Shown: positions 22,843 to 32,650, numbered from the stretch's first letter. The stretch is 64,000 bases of DNA from Arthrobacter sp. Marseille-P9274 (GCF_946892675.1 NZ_CAMPOV010000002.1:558001-622000); one strand, 5' to 3'. Made by a program: numbers and translations. Notes: a model not told the origin generated them from the sequence alone.

Positions 22843-24309
22843 ATGACCGTCCCTACCACCAACAGCCAGCAAGACGCCCTGTCAAAGAACTCCCTGGGAG
22901 TCTTCGGCGTCGCCTTCCTCGTCCTGGCCGCCGTCGCCCCCTTGACCGGCATCGTCGTGGTCACCGCGATCGGCATCGCCCTCGGCAACGGCGGCGGCAT
23001 GGTCGCATCCTTCATCGCCGTGACGATTGTGCTGCTGCTCTTCGGAACCGGTTACGCCCGTATGTCGAGCGAGCTCGTCAACGCGGGCGGGTTCTACGCT
23101 TTCGTGCTCAGCGGTCTGGGCAGGCCGGCAGCGCTTGTCACCGGGCTCGTCGCCATGATCGGCTACAACTTCTTCGTTGCCGGCGCCGTCGGCACCATCG
23201 GCTTCTTCGCGCAGATCGTGATCGCACAGCTGACCGGATTCGACCTGCACTGGTACCTCTGGGCGATCATCTCTGTCGTCGCAGCGTTCGCCCTCAGCCG
23301 GAAGGGCATCGGCTTCAGCGCGAAGGTGCTCGGAGTCGCCCTCGTTTGCGAGGTGCTCATCCTCCTGGTCTTCGACTTCGCGGTGCTTTTCACCCACGGC
23401 TTCGACCTTGACGTATTCAAGCCCGAAATCGCCTTCACCGGCGCCGTGGGCATCGGCTTCCTCTTCGCCTCCAACGCCTTCGTCGGCGTCGAAGCCACCG
23501 GGCTGTTCAGCGAAGAGGCCCGGAATCCCAAACGCACCATCCCCCGCGCCACCTTCACCGCCATCGGCTTCATCGGACTCTTCGCGGCCTTCACCACCTG
23601 GGCCATCGTCAGCGCGACCGGCGCCGCCCAAGCCCAAAACACCGCCCTCGAGCACCTGGAGGCCGGAGACCTCGTCTTCTCGCTCTCCAGCACCTACCTC
23701 GGAGCACCGCTCACCAACGCGATGATGGCGCTTCTGCTGGTCAGCCTCTTCGCCGCGCTCATGGCCCTGCACAACTCGGCCACCCGGTACATCTACTCCC
23801 TCAGCCGCGCACGCATCCTGCCCCGGAACCTCAGCCGCACCCGCAACAACGGGGTTCCCGAGCGCGCCTCGATCGTGCAGTTCATTTTCGCCACCGCCGT
23901 CGCCGGCCTCTTCGCCCTGGCCGGACTCGATCCCATCATCTCCCTGGTGCCGAGCATGACCGGCTTCGGCACGCTGGGCATCATCACCCTCCAGCTGCTC
24001 GCAGCCCTCGCCATCGTCGTCCACTTCCGCCGCACCCGAGACCCCCGCCTGTTCTCCACCCTGGTGGCCCCGGGCATCGGCCTTCTCGGACTCACCGTGA
24101 TCGTCATACTGGCCATCATCAACTTCCCGATCCTCGCCGGCTCCGACGCACCCGTCATCGCGTCGCTCCCGCTCCTGCTGCTCGCCGCGCTGGCCGGCGG
24201 GCTCCTCTACGCGGCTTACCTCCACCGGAAACGGCCCGACGTCTACGAAGGGCTCAACCACGACCTGGAACGCTTCGACGAAACCGAACAGGCGCAGACG
24301 GTCAGCTAA
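22843..24309 (+). CDS. APC-family amino acid/amine permease
   Basis: Twelve-helix secondary transporter (488 aa) for an amino acid or amine. ATG 22843 follows GAAAGG and lies 23 bp after the SDR stop. The APC opening is LGVFGVAFLVLAAVAPLTG, and helix 6 carries FLFASNAFVGVEATGLFSEEA, the family's substrate-proximal segment. It differs from the LysP-like gene at the window start and is closer to the ethanolamine/putrescine-type APC branch. Membership of the amine block suggests it brings in the aminated substrate, but the ligand is not readable from sequence. Confidence 0.83.
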   Translation: MTVPTTNSQQDALSKNSLGVFGVAFLVLAAVAPLTGIVVVTAIGIALGNGGGMVASFIAVTIVLLLFGTGYARMSSELVNAGGFYAFVLSGLGRPAALVTGLVAMIGYNFFVAGAVGTIGFFAQIVIAQLTGFDLHWYLWAIISVVAAFALSRKGIGFSAKVLGVALVCEVLILLVFDFAVLFTHGFDLDVFKPEIAFTGAVGIGFLFASNAFVGVEATGLFSEEARNPKRTIPRATFTAIGFIGLFAAFTTWAIVSATGAAQAQNTALEHLEAGDLVFSLSSTYLGAPLTNAMMALLLVSLFAALMALHNSATRYIYSLSRARILPRNLSRTRNNGVPERASIVQFIFATAVAGLFALAGLDPIISLVPSMTGFGTLGIITLQLLAALAIVVHFRRTRDPRLFSTLVAPGIGLLGLTVIVILAIINFPILAGSDAPVIASLPLLLLAALAGGLLYAAYLHRKRPDVYEGLNHDLERFDETEQAQTVS

Positions 24310-24426
24310 CAAAGGGCGCAGAGGCACAGGTGCTAGTTCGAAATATCCGGCCAGGTCCGTCCGCTCCCCCAAATCCTGACACCTATCCCAGCACCCTTGA
24401 TGCAGCACGCAAGAGAAGGAGACAGC

Positions 24427-26154
24427 ATGACCGAGCATGCCCGCGCCGAGCTGATCGTTACCGGCGGCAGAATCTACACCAGCGACCCTGCCCGCGAATG
24501 GGCAGAAGCCATTGGCGTGGCCGACGGAAAGATCATGGCCGTCGGCACCAACAGCGAAGTACATGCCCTCGCCGGTGCTTCCACTGAAATCCTGGCACTG
24601 GACGGCGAACTGGTCCTGCCCGGCTTCAGCGACGGACACGCCCACCTGGGCCTGGGCGGCGGACAGGCCGCATGGGAACTGCCGATCCTGCCCACCGATT
24701 CCAAGCAGACCATCTTCGAGAAGGTCCGATCCTGGGGTGAAAAACTGGGCCCGGACGAGTGGATCATCGGCGGCATCGTCGGCGCCACCATCATGGACGA
24801 AATCATGAACACGGCCGATCTGGCCGCACTGGATGCCGCAGCCGGAGGCCGCCCCGTGCTGCTGCGCGACGATTCAATGCACAACCGCTGGGTCAATTCC
24901 CGGGCCATGGAAATCATGGAAGTACGCGCTGACACCCCCGACCCCGAGGGCGGCACCTATATGCGGGACGGCACCGGCGCCCTCACCGGGGTTCTGCACG
25001 AACTCGCATCAGCGGTGGCTGAAGCGGCGGCCGACGCCGCGGTCCCGGACCCGGACGCCCGCAACAAGGTCTCGTTGCGCACCGCGCTACGGACACTCAA
25101 CTCTTTCGGCATCACCTCAGTGCAGGACGCCGCGACCATGGAGTACTCCTGGAAGGCACTCAACTCACTGGAAGCCGCCGGCGAAGTCACCGCCTGGGTC
25201 ATCGGCTCGATGCCAGCCCGCAACTTCATCGAAGCAGGCGTCGTGGGCGAAGAACTGTTCCAGATCGCCGACGCCCACCGCAGCACCCACGTGCGCCCCG
25301 ACTTCGTGAAATTCGTGCTCGACGGCATTCCGATGACCCGCACCTCCGCCATGCTCCGGCCCTACGTCTGCCATCACAGCAATGATGATCCGGGCTTCAC
25401 CGGCGCCCCGCTCTGGACCCGGGACGAGCTGGTGGAGGCACTTGAGCTGTGCTATGAACGCGGGTACGGCGGGAAACTGCACGCCACCGGCGATGCAGCC
25501 GTCCGCCTGGTACTCGACGCCGTCGAGGACGTGCGGCGCAGGCTCGGCTTCGGCCCGATCTTCCAGATCGCCCACGTGGAATTCATCGAGCCGGCGGACA
25601 TCGCCCGCTTCGCCGAACTGCAGGTGATTCCCGATGCGTCCCCGTACATCTGGTACCCCTCCGTCATCCAGGACAGCATCGCCAAACAGATCCCGAAAGA
25701 AACGGTCAACAGCAGCTGGCCCACGAAGGACTTGATCGAGGCCGGCGCCACGCTGGCCGCCGGTTCCGACTGGCCGTGCGCCCTGCCCTCACCCGACCCC
25801 TGGACCGGACTCGAAACCCTCATCACCCGGCGCAACCCCGACCCGGCCGTTAAAGGGGTGCTGAACGAATCCCAGCGCCTGAACGTGGCCGAAGCCATCG
25901 CCGCCTTTACCCGCAACCCGGCCCAAGCCATGGGCCTGGCCGATACCACCGGCATGATCCGTGAAGGCCTGTCCGCCGACTTCATCGTGGTGGACCGGAA
26001 CCTGTTCGAAATCGACCCGGGCAGCATCCACCAAACCCGGGTCCTGCAAACGTACTTCGAAGGCCGGAAGGTCTACGACCGGTCCGCCCCGCTCACTGAA
26101 GACGCCAGCCAGGCTACGGCCGCGGACGAGACTTCAACATCGCTCTCCTCCTGA
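24427..26154 (+). CDS. YtcJ-type amidohydrolase (second copy in window)
   Basis: Amidohydro_3 family hydrolase, 575 aa from ATG 24427, chosen for the AGAAGGAGACAGC ribosome-binding site rather than the ATG 30 bp upstream. Metal motif DGHAHLGLGGG near residue 75, later ligands in KLHATGDAAVRLVLDAV and IAHVEF, and the terminal Asp in LAAGSDWPCALPSPDPW. Only distant from the copy at 15 kb, so not a recent duplication. Placed between an APC permease and an MFS transporter in the amine block, it likely cleaves an amide, carbamate or cyclic amide to feed the aminotransferase. No signal peptide. Confidence 0.82.
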   Translation: MTEHARAELIVTGGRIYTSDPAREWAEAIGVADGKIMAVGTNSEVHALAGASTEILALDGELVLPGFSDGHAHLGLGGGQAAWELPILPTDSKQTIFEKVRSWGEKLGPDEWIIGGIVGATIMDEIMNTADLAALDAAAGGRPVLLRDDSMHNRWVNSRAMEIMEVRADTPDPEGGTYMRDGTGALTGVLHELASAVAEAAADAAVPDPDARNKVSLRTALRTLNSFGITSVQDAATMEYSWKALNSLEAAGEVTAWVIGSMPARNFIEAGVVGEELFQIADAHRSTHVRPDFVKFVLDGIPMTRTSAMLRPYVCHHSNDDPGFTGAPLWTRDELVEALELCYERGYGGKLHATGDAAVRLVLDAVEDVRRRLGFGPIFQIAHVEFIEPADIARFAELQVIPDASPYIWYPSVIQDSIAKQIPKETVNSSWPTKDLIEAGATLAAGSDWPCALPSPDPWTGLETLITRRNPDPAVKGVLNESQRLNVAEAIAAFTRNPAQAMGLADTTGMIREGLSADFIVVDRNLFEIDPGSIHQTRVLQTYFEGRKVYDRSAPLTEDASQATAADETSTSLSS

Positions 26155-26197
26155 CAGCACCCACACCACCCTGCACACGGCGAAGAGGACAAATTAC

Positions 26198-27385
26198 ATG
26201 GCAACACTGACCACCGCCGGACCCCGTACCGGATCCGACCGCGGCATCTACACCTATATCGGCGTCTTCTCGGCCGTTCTGAACACGGTCCTGCTGATCG
26301 CCCCGGTCATCGCCGGCAAGCTGGTCGAGCGGTACGGCGTGACACCGGTGGAGCTGGGCGCGCTGTTCTCCCTGGAGCTGGCGTCCTTCAGCCTGGCCTC
26401 GTTACCGGCCTTCCTGTGGCTGCACCGGATCAATCTGCGCACCGCCACCTACCTGTTCACAGGCCTCGTCATTGCAGGCAACATCGCCTCCGGCTTCATG
26501 GACAGCTTTCCGGCCCTGATGGGCGCCCGCTTCGTCACGTCGCTGGCCTCCGGGTCGATCATGGTCATTCTCCTGACCCTCAGCGGCCGGGCCTCCAACC
26601 CGAGCCGCGCCTTCGGCATCTTCGTCGTGGCCCAGCTGGCCATGGGCGCCCTGATTCTGGCCGTATTCCCGGCCCTGTATGCGGGCACCGGCGTGGCCGC
26701 CATCTACTGGACCCTGGCGGGTCTGGCGGCGCTGTGCCTGCTCGCGGTGCGCTGCATCGACGGTGACGCATTGCGCTCCCCCTCCCGGGCAAGGAACTAT
26801 CCAGATGCGGATGCTGCCGCCCCGGAACGCGGCCGGACCAAAGTTCCGGCGCTTCGGCTGGTTCTGGGCCTGTCCGCGGTGCTGCTGTTCTACGTCGCGC
26901 TCTCCGGCGTCTGGACCTTCATCGCCCAAATCTCTGCGGCCGCCGGCATCGATCTGTCCGCCTCCAGCCTGGTGCTCTCCCTAGCCACCGTCGCTGGCAT
27001 CATCTCCGCGCTGGTAGCCACAGTCCTGGGAGAAACCCCGCGGCGCAGAGCCTTCCTGCTGGCGGGCTATGTGGGCATGGGCATCAGCGTGGCCCTGCTG
27101 TTCGGCGCCCCGGGGCTGGTCCGATTTGCTGCTGCCGCCATCATCTTCAAGTTCGCCTGGACATTCATCCTGCCCTACCTGCTGTCCACCCTCTCCGATC
27201 TGGGCGGCGGGCACATCATGAGCACGGTCAACCTCGTCATCGGCACCGGCTTTGCCATCGGCCCCCTGCTCGGCGGCGCACTCATCCAATCCACAGGTGA
27301 CTTCACCGGACTGCTGGCAGTAGCCCTCGCCGGCCTGCTGGCCTCGATGGCAGCCGTGACAGCAACCCAGCGGAAAGTAGCCTGA
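26198..27385 (+). CDS. MFS transporter
   Basis: Major facilitator with twelve predicted helices, 395 aa. ATG 26198 is preceded by CGAAGAGG, 43 bp after the amidohydrolase stop. The loop between helices 2 and 3 (LHRINLRTATYLF) and the helix 4-5 region (LMGARFVTSLASGSIMVILL) are MFS-like, although the canonical GxLaDrxGrr motif is weak. Last gene of the rightward block. It probably imports or exports a substrate or product of the block. I cannot assign the direction. Confidence 0.78.
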   Translation: MATLTTAGPRTGSDRGIYTYIGVFSAVLNTVLLIAPVIAGKLVERYGVTPVELGALFSLELASFSLASLPAFLWLHRINLRTATYLFTGLVIAGNIASGFMDSFPALMGARFVTSLASGSIMVILLTLSGRASNPSRAFGIFVVAQLAMGALILAVFPALYAGTGVAAIYWTLAGLAALCLLAVRCIDGDALRSPSRARNYPDADAAAPERGRTKVPALRLVLGLSAVLLFYVALSGVWTFIAQISAAAGIDLSASSLVLSLATVAGIISALVATVLGETPRRRAFLLAGYVGMGISVALLFGAPGLVRFAAAAIIFKFAWTFILPYLLSTLSDLGGGHIMSTVNLVIGTGFAIGPLLGGALIQSTGDFTGLLAVALAGLLASMAAVTATQRKVA

Positions 27386-27838
27386 CCGACCCTCGTGTAG
27401 GTGGCCTAACACCTATCATCGCTCCTAGGGTTGCCGTCCCATATCGGCTTCGGATCCGCGGCCAGGATTGCCGGCACCACCCCCAAGAAGGCAAAGCCGT
27501 TCAAGGTGACGCCATGCGGTGGACAATTCAGACCACAGGAGCATGCGAGATCGTGGTCCCGGCGATTCGGCGGACATGGTCCGGTCATCTCGTTGGTTGT
27601 CCCTCGAGCGACCGGCCCACCTGATCTGGCCATCGAATGCGGCCAGGACCGCTTCCACGGGGCAGGGACGTGATTGCCGCCATAGGTGACTGCCGTGCCC
27701 GAAGGACGACTTCGCGTCCTTCGGGCAGGTGGTGGTGCTGGTGCGTCCCTACGGAGAGGGTGTCATGCTTGAACGCCATGGCGAGCCCGCACCGAAGGAC
27801 TTTGGACCCAATGGAATGTCCTCGTCATCTCGTCATCC
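27386..27838. other. Gene-free gap between convergent genes
   Basis: A 453-bp gap with no frame I trust. It holds two inverted repeats: TAGGTG/CACCTA (27398-27415), close after the MFS stop, and a long perfect hairpin at 27696-27727. The remaining sequence has stops in all frames at normal density. Confidence 0.5.
27696..27727. terminator. 13-bp perfect hairpin between convergent genes
   Basis: TGCCCGAAGGACG (27696-27708) and CGTCCTTCGGGCA (27715-27727) around ACTTCG. No T run on either side, but the position between convergent MFS and amidase genes fits a bidirectional terminator. Confidence 0.55.
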
Positions 27839-29266
27839 CTAGTTTGTCGGCACTCTCTGGAGGATTGCGGCCGGCGGAATCTGGGCGTGGTTCGTGGCGG
27901 CTTCATAGCAGGCGGCCCAGCGGAGCAGTTGGGGGTCGCGGTGATGGTTGGCGGCGATCTGGATGCCAACGGGGAGGCCGGCGGAGAACCCGGCAGGCAT
28001 CGAGATTGCGGGCAGCCCTGTTGCCGAAAGCAGGCAGGCCGACCGCATCCAGTCCAGATAGGTCTCCGAGGCGACCCCACGGATGCTTTGCGGATAGCGG
28101 AGAGCAGCGTCAAAGGGGAGCACCTGCGCTGTCGGGCTGATGAGCAGATCATAGTTCTGAAAGTACCTCCGGACAGCCTGCTGCAAACGCGTGCCTGCTG
28201 CCCGCGTCGCCAGAATTTCCCTCACATCCAGGGCCCAGCCCTTTTCGACGTTCCAGATGACTTCGGGCTTGACGAGTTCGCGATGCTGTTCGACCACCGG
28301 CCCGATGCCACCCGCGAACTCCAGCGCGCGTGTGTTGCCGAAGACGCGGTCGGCCTCACGGAAGTCGATCGTGGCCTCTTCGACAACAGCGCCGAGCGAC
28401 TCGAAGACGGCAAGCTGCGCGTCGAAGACCTCGAGGACTTCCTGCTCCACGGGCACTCCGAGACCGAAGTCGCGGGTGAAGCCAACGCGGACTCCGCGCA
28501 GGTCAGCGGGAGTCTGCCGGGTGAAATCGGCGGCTTGGGCCGGTGCCTGAAGCTGGAGCTCTTCAGAGGGGCCGGCGACGGCTGACATGAACAGCCCGAT
28601 GTCCTCTACCGTCCGAGCGATCGGACCCGTGCGAACGATCCAGGCCCAGGCATTCACCGGGCTGGGCATCGGGATGACTCCGAGCGACGGGCGGAAGCCC
28701 ACAACGTTGCAGAATGAGGCGGGGATGCGCAGCGATCCACCCATGTCGCTGCCGTCGCCCAAAGGCTGGATGCGTGCGGCAACCGCTGCGGAAACGCCGC
28801 CGGAGGAGCCGCCTGCGCTCAGCGTTGGCGCATAGGGGTTGGTGGTTGTCCCGAAAACCTCATTGAAGGTGTGCGAGCCGGCGCCGAATTCCGGCACGTT
28901 GGACTTCCCCGTGGGGACGACTCCGGCGGCACGGAGCCTAGCGATGATGAGGTCGTCTTTGGCCGGCACATGGTCGGCGAACACCGGGGAGCCGTTCGTT
29001 GAACGCATTCCGGCCACCATATGCGTGTCCTTATGAGTCATGGGCAGCCCGTGCAGCGGGCCGAGGCTGCCGCCACGGGCCGCTGCATCATCGGCCTTGC
29101 CCGCCGCGGCCAGGGCGGCTTCAGCGTCGATGGTGACGATCGCGTTGATGGCCGGGTTCCGCTCCTCGATCCGAGCGAGGTGCGCTTCGGTGAGCTCCCG
29201 GGACGAAACTTCCCGCATCCCCAGCAGCCGGACCAGTTCGGCAGCCGTCAGGTCCATCAATTCCAT
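27839..29266 (-). CDS. Amidase-signature family hydrolase
   Basis: Ser-cisSer-Lys amidase, 475 aa. The triad is Lys79 (THKD), cis-Ser155 in the SAGGSSGG loop and nucleophile Ser178 in DGSDMGGSLR, followed by RIPASFCNVVGFRPS, all canonical. It hydrolyses an amide to acid plus ammonia in the cytoplasm. Physiological substrate not readable; relatives act on nicotinamide-like, aryl and aliphatic amides. Divergent from a two-gene membrane pair across 230 bp, and the Lrp/AsnC-type regulator beyond that pair may control all of them. Confidence 0.85.
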   Translation of the reverse strand: MELMDLTAAELVRLLGMREVSSRELTEAHLARIEERNPAINAIVTIDAEAALAAAGKADDAAARGGSLGPLHGLPMTHKDTHMVAGMRSTNGSPVFADHVPAKDDLIIARLRAAGVVPTGKSNVPEFGAGSHTFNEVFGTTTNPYAPTLSAGGSSGGVSAAVAARIQPLGDGSDMGGSLRIPASFCNVVGFRPSLGVIPMPSPVNAWAWIVRTGPIARTVEDIGLFMSAVAGPSEELQLQAPAQAADFTRQTPADLRGVRVGFTRDFGLGVPVEQEVLEVFDAQLAVFESLGAVVEEATIDFREADRVFGNTRALEFAGGIGPVVEQHRELVKPEVIWNVEKGWALDVREILATRAAGTRLQQAVRRYFQNYDLLISPTAQVLPFDAALRYPQSIRGVASETYLDWMRSACLLSATGLPAISMPAGFSAGLPVGIQIAANHHRDPQLLRWAACYEAATNHAQIPPAAILQRVPTN

Positions 29267-29496
29267 CGGATTCTCCTTAACGCGGTGATTGGGCGGCGCC
29301 GCCAGTTGTCAACGACGAGCGGCTCGCCTGATCACTAGAAGCCCACGCTGTGTCAGCCGACACATTTCCCCAATAGTAGGCATTAATATGAAGGAAGTCG
29401 ACAAGTTGTGCCGCAAAAAGAATTTACTTGCCATTAGAGCGCTTATGCGTGAACCTTAGTGACCAGTGAGCTGAGTCACTTCGAAAGGATCCACTC

Positions 29497-30240
29497 ATGT
29501 TTCCTCTTACAACAAACACCGCCGTAGGGCACTCGACGGACATCGGAGCCATCGCGCAGTCTCCAATCCTGTGGATCTTCGCGCTCGGTGTGTTCGCCGT
29601 CATCTTTGTGCAATCGTTCATCTATGTGCGGGCGGCGAAGGCCGCAGGTCCTTCCGTCGGGATGGAACACCGCGAGCTGAACCAGGCTTTCCGCTCGGGA
29701 GCCATCGCTTCCATCGGACCGTCGCTGGCTGTGGTGATCGTGGCCATTGCACTGCTGGCGCTTTTCGGCACTCCGGCGGTCCTGGTGCGGATAGGGCTTA
29801 TCGGCTCGGCGGCCACTGAGACAGCCTCCGCGGGCATCGCCTCCACGACCATGGGTGCGGTGCTTGGCGGCGAAGGCTATAACCAGCAGGTCTTCGCGGT
29901 CGCGTTCGCCGCCATGAGCATCAGCGGCGGGGCATGGATGCTGGCCACGCTGATCCTCACGCCCCTCCTCAAGCGCGGCGGCCATAAGCTGTCCCAGGTC
30001 AATCCGGCCGCCATGGCCCTCATCCCCGGTGCTGCTCTGCTGGGAGCGTTCAGCATGCTGACCCTCAGCGAGCTGCCCAAGTCCACCGTCCACGTGATCA
30101 CCGTCGTCGTATCCGCCCTCGTGATGGCCGGGCTGCTGTTCGTAGCACGCAAGCTCAATGCGCACTGGCTCAAGGAATGGGCGCTCGGCGTCTCGATCCT
30201 TGTCGCCCTTGCCGTGGCCTTCGTGGCCCACACTGCTTGA
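29497..30240 (+). CDS. DUF5058-family membrane protein
   Basis: 247-aa polytopic protein with about six or seven hydrophobic helices. The N-terminus (IAQSPILWIFALGVFAVIFV, then QSFIYVRAA) matches what I remember of DUF5058 proteins. ATG 29497 has GAAAGGAT upstream. The gene 12 bp downstream encodes a second membrane protein with six helices, so the two probably form a heteromeric transporter. Divergent from an amidase, which suggests amide or amino acid transport. The function of the family is not established as far as I know. Confidence 0.6.
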   Translation: MFPLTTNTAVGHSTDIGAIAQSPILWIFALGVFAVIFVQSFIYVRAAKAAGPSVGMEHRELNQAFRSGAIASIGPSLAVVIVAIALLALFGTPAVLVRIGLIGSAATETASAGIASTTMGAVLGGEGYNQQVFAVAFAAMSISGGAWMLATLILTPLLKRGGHKLSQVNPAAMALIPGAALLGAFSMLTLSELPKSTVHVITVVVSALVMAGLLFVARKLNAHWLKEWALGVSILVALAVAFVAHTA

Positions 30241-30252
30241 AAGGAACACCTG

Positions 30253-30990
30253 ATGAGCACTCTGCAAACCACCGTCTCCGCCGACCAGGGCATGGCGCGC
30301 TTCGAGCGCACCACCTCCCGATGGGGGCGCATCACGATGACCGCCGGACTGCTGCTGTCGCTGGCCGGGCCCGCCTACCTCGTATTCATCCTCGATCTGG
30401 GCGTGAGTGTGGACCAGATCCTCGGGGCCTATGCTGCGGTCGCGGCTACATTCCTGGTCTTCGCCCTCGTCGAACCGATCACGTACTTTCCGATCCTCGG
30501 CCAAGCGGCGATGTACCAGGCCTTCATGATCGGCAACATCTCCAACAAACTCCTGCCCGCCGCTGTCGTTGCCCAGAGCAGCATCGGGGTCAAGCCGGGC
30601 AGCCGTAAGGGCGACTTGGCTGCCGTCATGGCCATCTGCGGTGCCGCCACCGTCCACCTCGTCTCGTTGCTTGTTTTCGTCGGCCTGCTTGGCACCTGGT
30701 TGCTTTCGCTGATTCCTGCCCCGGTCACCGAAGTAGCCCGTCTCTATATTCTTCCGGCCATCCTCGGCGCCGTCCTCGTCCAGTCCATCGCGACGGTGAA
30801 GCAAGCACGCACCACGGCCGTTGCTGTGACGGCCAGCCTCGTCCTGCTCTTCGGCGTGCTCCCGCTGGTTCCTGCCCTGGGAAGCTTCGGGATCGCCCTC
30901 GCAGTCCTTGCGACAGTCATCCTGGCCTGGATGCTCCGCGCAAAGGGCGGCCCGGGAGCCGCCGATTTGCCCGCCGACGGAGTTGCCTGA
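30253..30990 (+). CDS. Partner membrane protein of the DUF5058 gene
   Basis: 245-aa protein with six hydrophobic segments after a 30-residue soluble leader. Conserved-looking polar motifs within helices (LVEPITYFPILGQAAMYQAF, MIGNISNKLLPAAVVAQSS) resemble a transport pathway. It follows the DUF5058 gene by 12 bp with an AAAGGAAC site. No named family recognised. It is followed by 166 bp with nothing coding before the Lrp/AsnC gene. Confidence 0.6.
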   Translation: MSTLQTTVSADQGMARFERTTSRWGRITMTAGLLLSLAGPAYLVFILDLGVSVDQILGAYAAVAATFLVFALVEPITYFPILGQAAMYQAFMIGNISNKLLPAAVVAQSSIGVKPGSRKGDLAAVMAICGAATVHLVSLLVFVGLLGTWLLSLIPAPVTEVARLYILPAILGAVLVQSIATVKQARTTAVAVTASLVLLFGVLPLVPALGSFGIALAVLATVILAWMLRAKGGPGAADLPADGVA

Positions 30991-31156
30991 GCTTGGTCCC
31001 GCTGCTGCCCGCCCTCCCCGGGGCGTGCATGGCGCTAGGCCGGGGGCCGCCGTCGTAAACGTCCCGCCTTCACAGCTGAAGGCGCGTTACCGGTAGAGTG
31101 CCCTAGGCACCAAGCTGGAGAGCCGTGCGGCAGGGCGAGGGAAAGCAGGACTCGAC

Positions 31157-32098
31157 ATGGACAACCTCGAGCTGCGGATCGTTGAGGCCTTGCAGATCGA
31201 TGGCCGAGCCTCTTGGCGCAAAATCGCGTCCGCCCTAGGCGAAAACGAACGTACCGTTGCCCGCCGAGGATCGGAAATGCTCGCCTCGGGCGTCGTGTCC
31301 GTGGCTGCCATCCACCTGCAGCCGGCCTCCATACTTATCCGCGCCCGCTGTACACCGGGAACGATCGAACAGACCTTGGAGGCTCTGGCTTCCCGCGGCG
31401 ACACCAGCTTCGTCTATGCCGTGACCGGTCCATCGGACGTCGTCGCCGAGCTCCTCACAACGCCCGAGGCAATGGGCCAGCTGATCACAAAAGACCTGCC
31501 GACCACGCCCGGCGTCGTGAACCTGGAAACCTATCCGGCCCTGAAGTTCTACCGGACTATCGGAGGCTGGCGGCTCGGAGTCCTCAGCGAGGCCGAAGCA
31601 GCGGCTATGGGATCTTCCGGCGGCTCCGACACGTTCCTGCTCGAGCCCATGGCGGAACTAGACCCCGCCGACGCGTCCATCCTGGAATGTCTGCAGGGCG
31701 ACGGACGGATGGGGTTCGAGGAGCTCGGGAAGCGCGTCGGCCTCTCCGAAAGCACGGCCAGGCGCCGGGTGGAATCGTTGCTCTCGGCGCGGCAGATCCA
31801 GATTCGGGCCCTGATAGAACCGCGAAGTGCCGGCCTGCCGGTCGAGGCCCTCATTTGGTTCCGGCTGTCGCCGCAGCGCATCGCGACTGTCGCCGATTCA
31901 TTAATGATGCACAGGAAAGTCCGGTACGCCGCGGTGATCGCCGGCGGTTATCAGCTGCTGGTCGATGTCACGGTCAAAAGCATGAATGAGCTGAACGAGT
32001 TCCTTTCCAACGCCGAATGGGTCGGCGACGTCGACGGTATCGAGACTTCACTCATCATAGGAGCCCGAAAACGCGGTGGCCGCGTCGTCCCGTTGTAG
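31157..32098 (+). CDS. Lrp/AsnC-family regulator with two HTH-sensor units
   Basis: 313 aa, twice the usual size. Residues 1-150 and 165-313 each contain a winged helix (DNLELRIVEALQIDGRASWR; DPADASILECLQGDGRMGFE) and a RAM-like sensor half (VYAVTGPSDVVAELLTTPEA; YAAVIAGGYQLLVDVTVKSM). Such tandem proteins occur in actinobacteria. As Lrp/AsnC members sense amino acids, this one probably controls the amidase and the membrane pair just upstream. Same direction as the pair but 166 bp away, so it may have its own promoter. Confidence 0.82.
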   Translation: MDNLELRIVEALQIDGRASWRKIASALGENERTVARRGSEMLASGVVSVAAIHLQPASILIRARCTPGTIEQTLEALASRGDTSFVYAVTGPSDVVAELLTTPEAMGQLITKDLPTTPGVVNLETYPALKFYRTIGGWRLGVLSEAEAAAMGSSGGSDTFLLEPMAELDPADASILECLQGDGRMGFEELGKRVGLSESTARRRVESLLSARQIQIRALIEPRSAGLPVEALIWFRLSPQRIATVADSLMMHRKVRYAAVIAGGYQLLVDVTVKSMNELNEFLSNAEWVGDVDGIETSLIIGARKRGGRVVPL

Positions 32099-32331
32099 TT
32101 CCGGTCACTCCGGCGCGCGCCCTAGCTCTCTCCGGGCCCGCGGGCCGCTGGAGCGTGGCGAACGAGCACCCACAGCCCCAACGCCTTCCACTGTCGATCC
32201 AAAGAATTTGCGACACTACACCGCGCAAGCTCCTCGGGTACCGCCCGCGAGCCGACCAGGCTTCCTGCTCTTCAGGGCCCACACTACAAGCACTTCCCCC
32301 GGCGCCAGAAGATACTCCGCGGCGATCCACT

Positions 32332-32355
32332 GCCGATAAGGGCGCATATCACAGC
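32332..32355 (+). repeat. dif-like motif, copy 3
   Basis: Left arm GCCGATAA, spacer GGGCGC, right arm ATATCACAGC. First of five copies within 5.9 kb, all in one orientation. Confidence 0.6.
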
Positions 32356-32626
32356 GCTCAGGAAATGGCTTCAAGTCAAACGTCCCTCCAGGGAAGGGCC
32401 ACCGGCACCTGCAGTGGGTATGGCCCGTCTCCTAACGGGGGGCCTGGCGAGTACCCGGGGCTATGGATCGGACGAACCTGGTTGCCATCGGGGAAAGGCC
32501 GATGCCTGGGTCCAAGCAATCCTTGGCTGATACGGATGGACCATGCCTACCGGGCCGGAACCCACCCGTCCCACTCTCCGGAACTACCAGCAAGCCGCAC
32601 CTGACGTGGTTTCCAGCATGCCTGAA

Positions 32627-32650
32627 GCCGATCACGACGGATATGTCGGC
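32627..32650 (+). repeat. dif-like motif, copy 4 (diverged)
   Basis: Left arm GCCGATCA, spacer CGACGG, right arm ATATGTCGGC. The left arm has C for A at position 7, but the right arm is the best inverted match to the left-arm consensus of all copies. It lies just outside the hairpin that ends the HD-domain gene. Confidence 0.5.

Noticed and set aside
24310-24426. ATG at 24397 as start of the second amidohydrolase
   Set aside because: The ATG at 24427 has AGAAGGAG at good spacing and gives the usual family N-terminus; the longer version adds ten uncharacteristic residues.
22882-24645. 587-codon minus-strand frame opposite the APC permease
   Set aside because: Composition is Glu/Gly/Asp repeats mirroring hydrophobic codons of the permease on the other strand; not a protein.
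27431-27779. Small frames on both strands in the gap after the MFS gene
   Set aside because: No ribosome-binding sites, no domain resemblance, and they cross the perfect hairpin. More likely non-coding.
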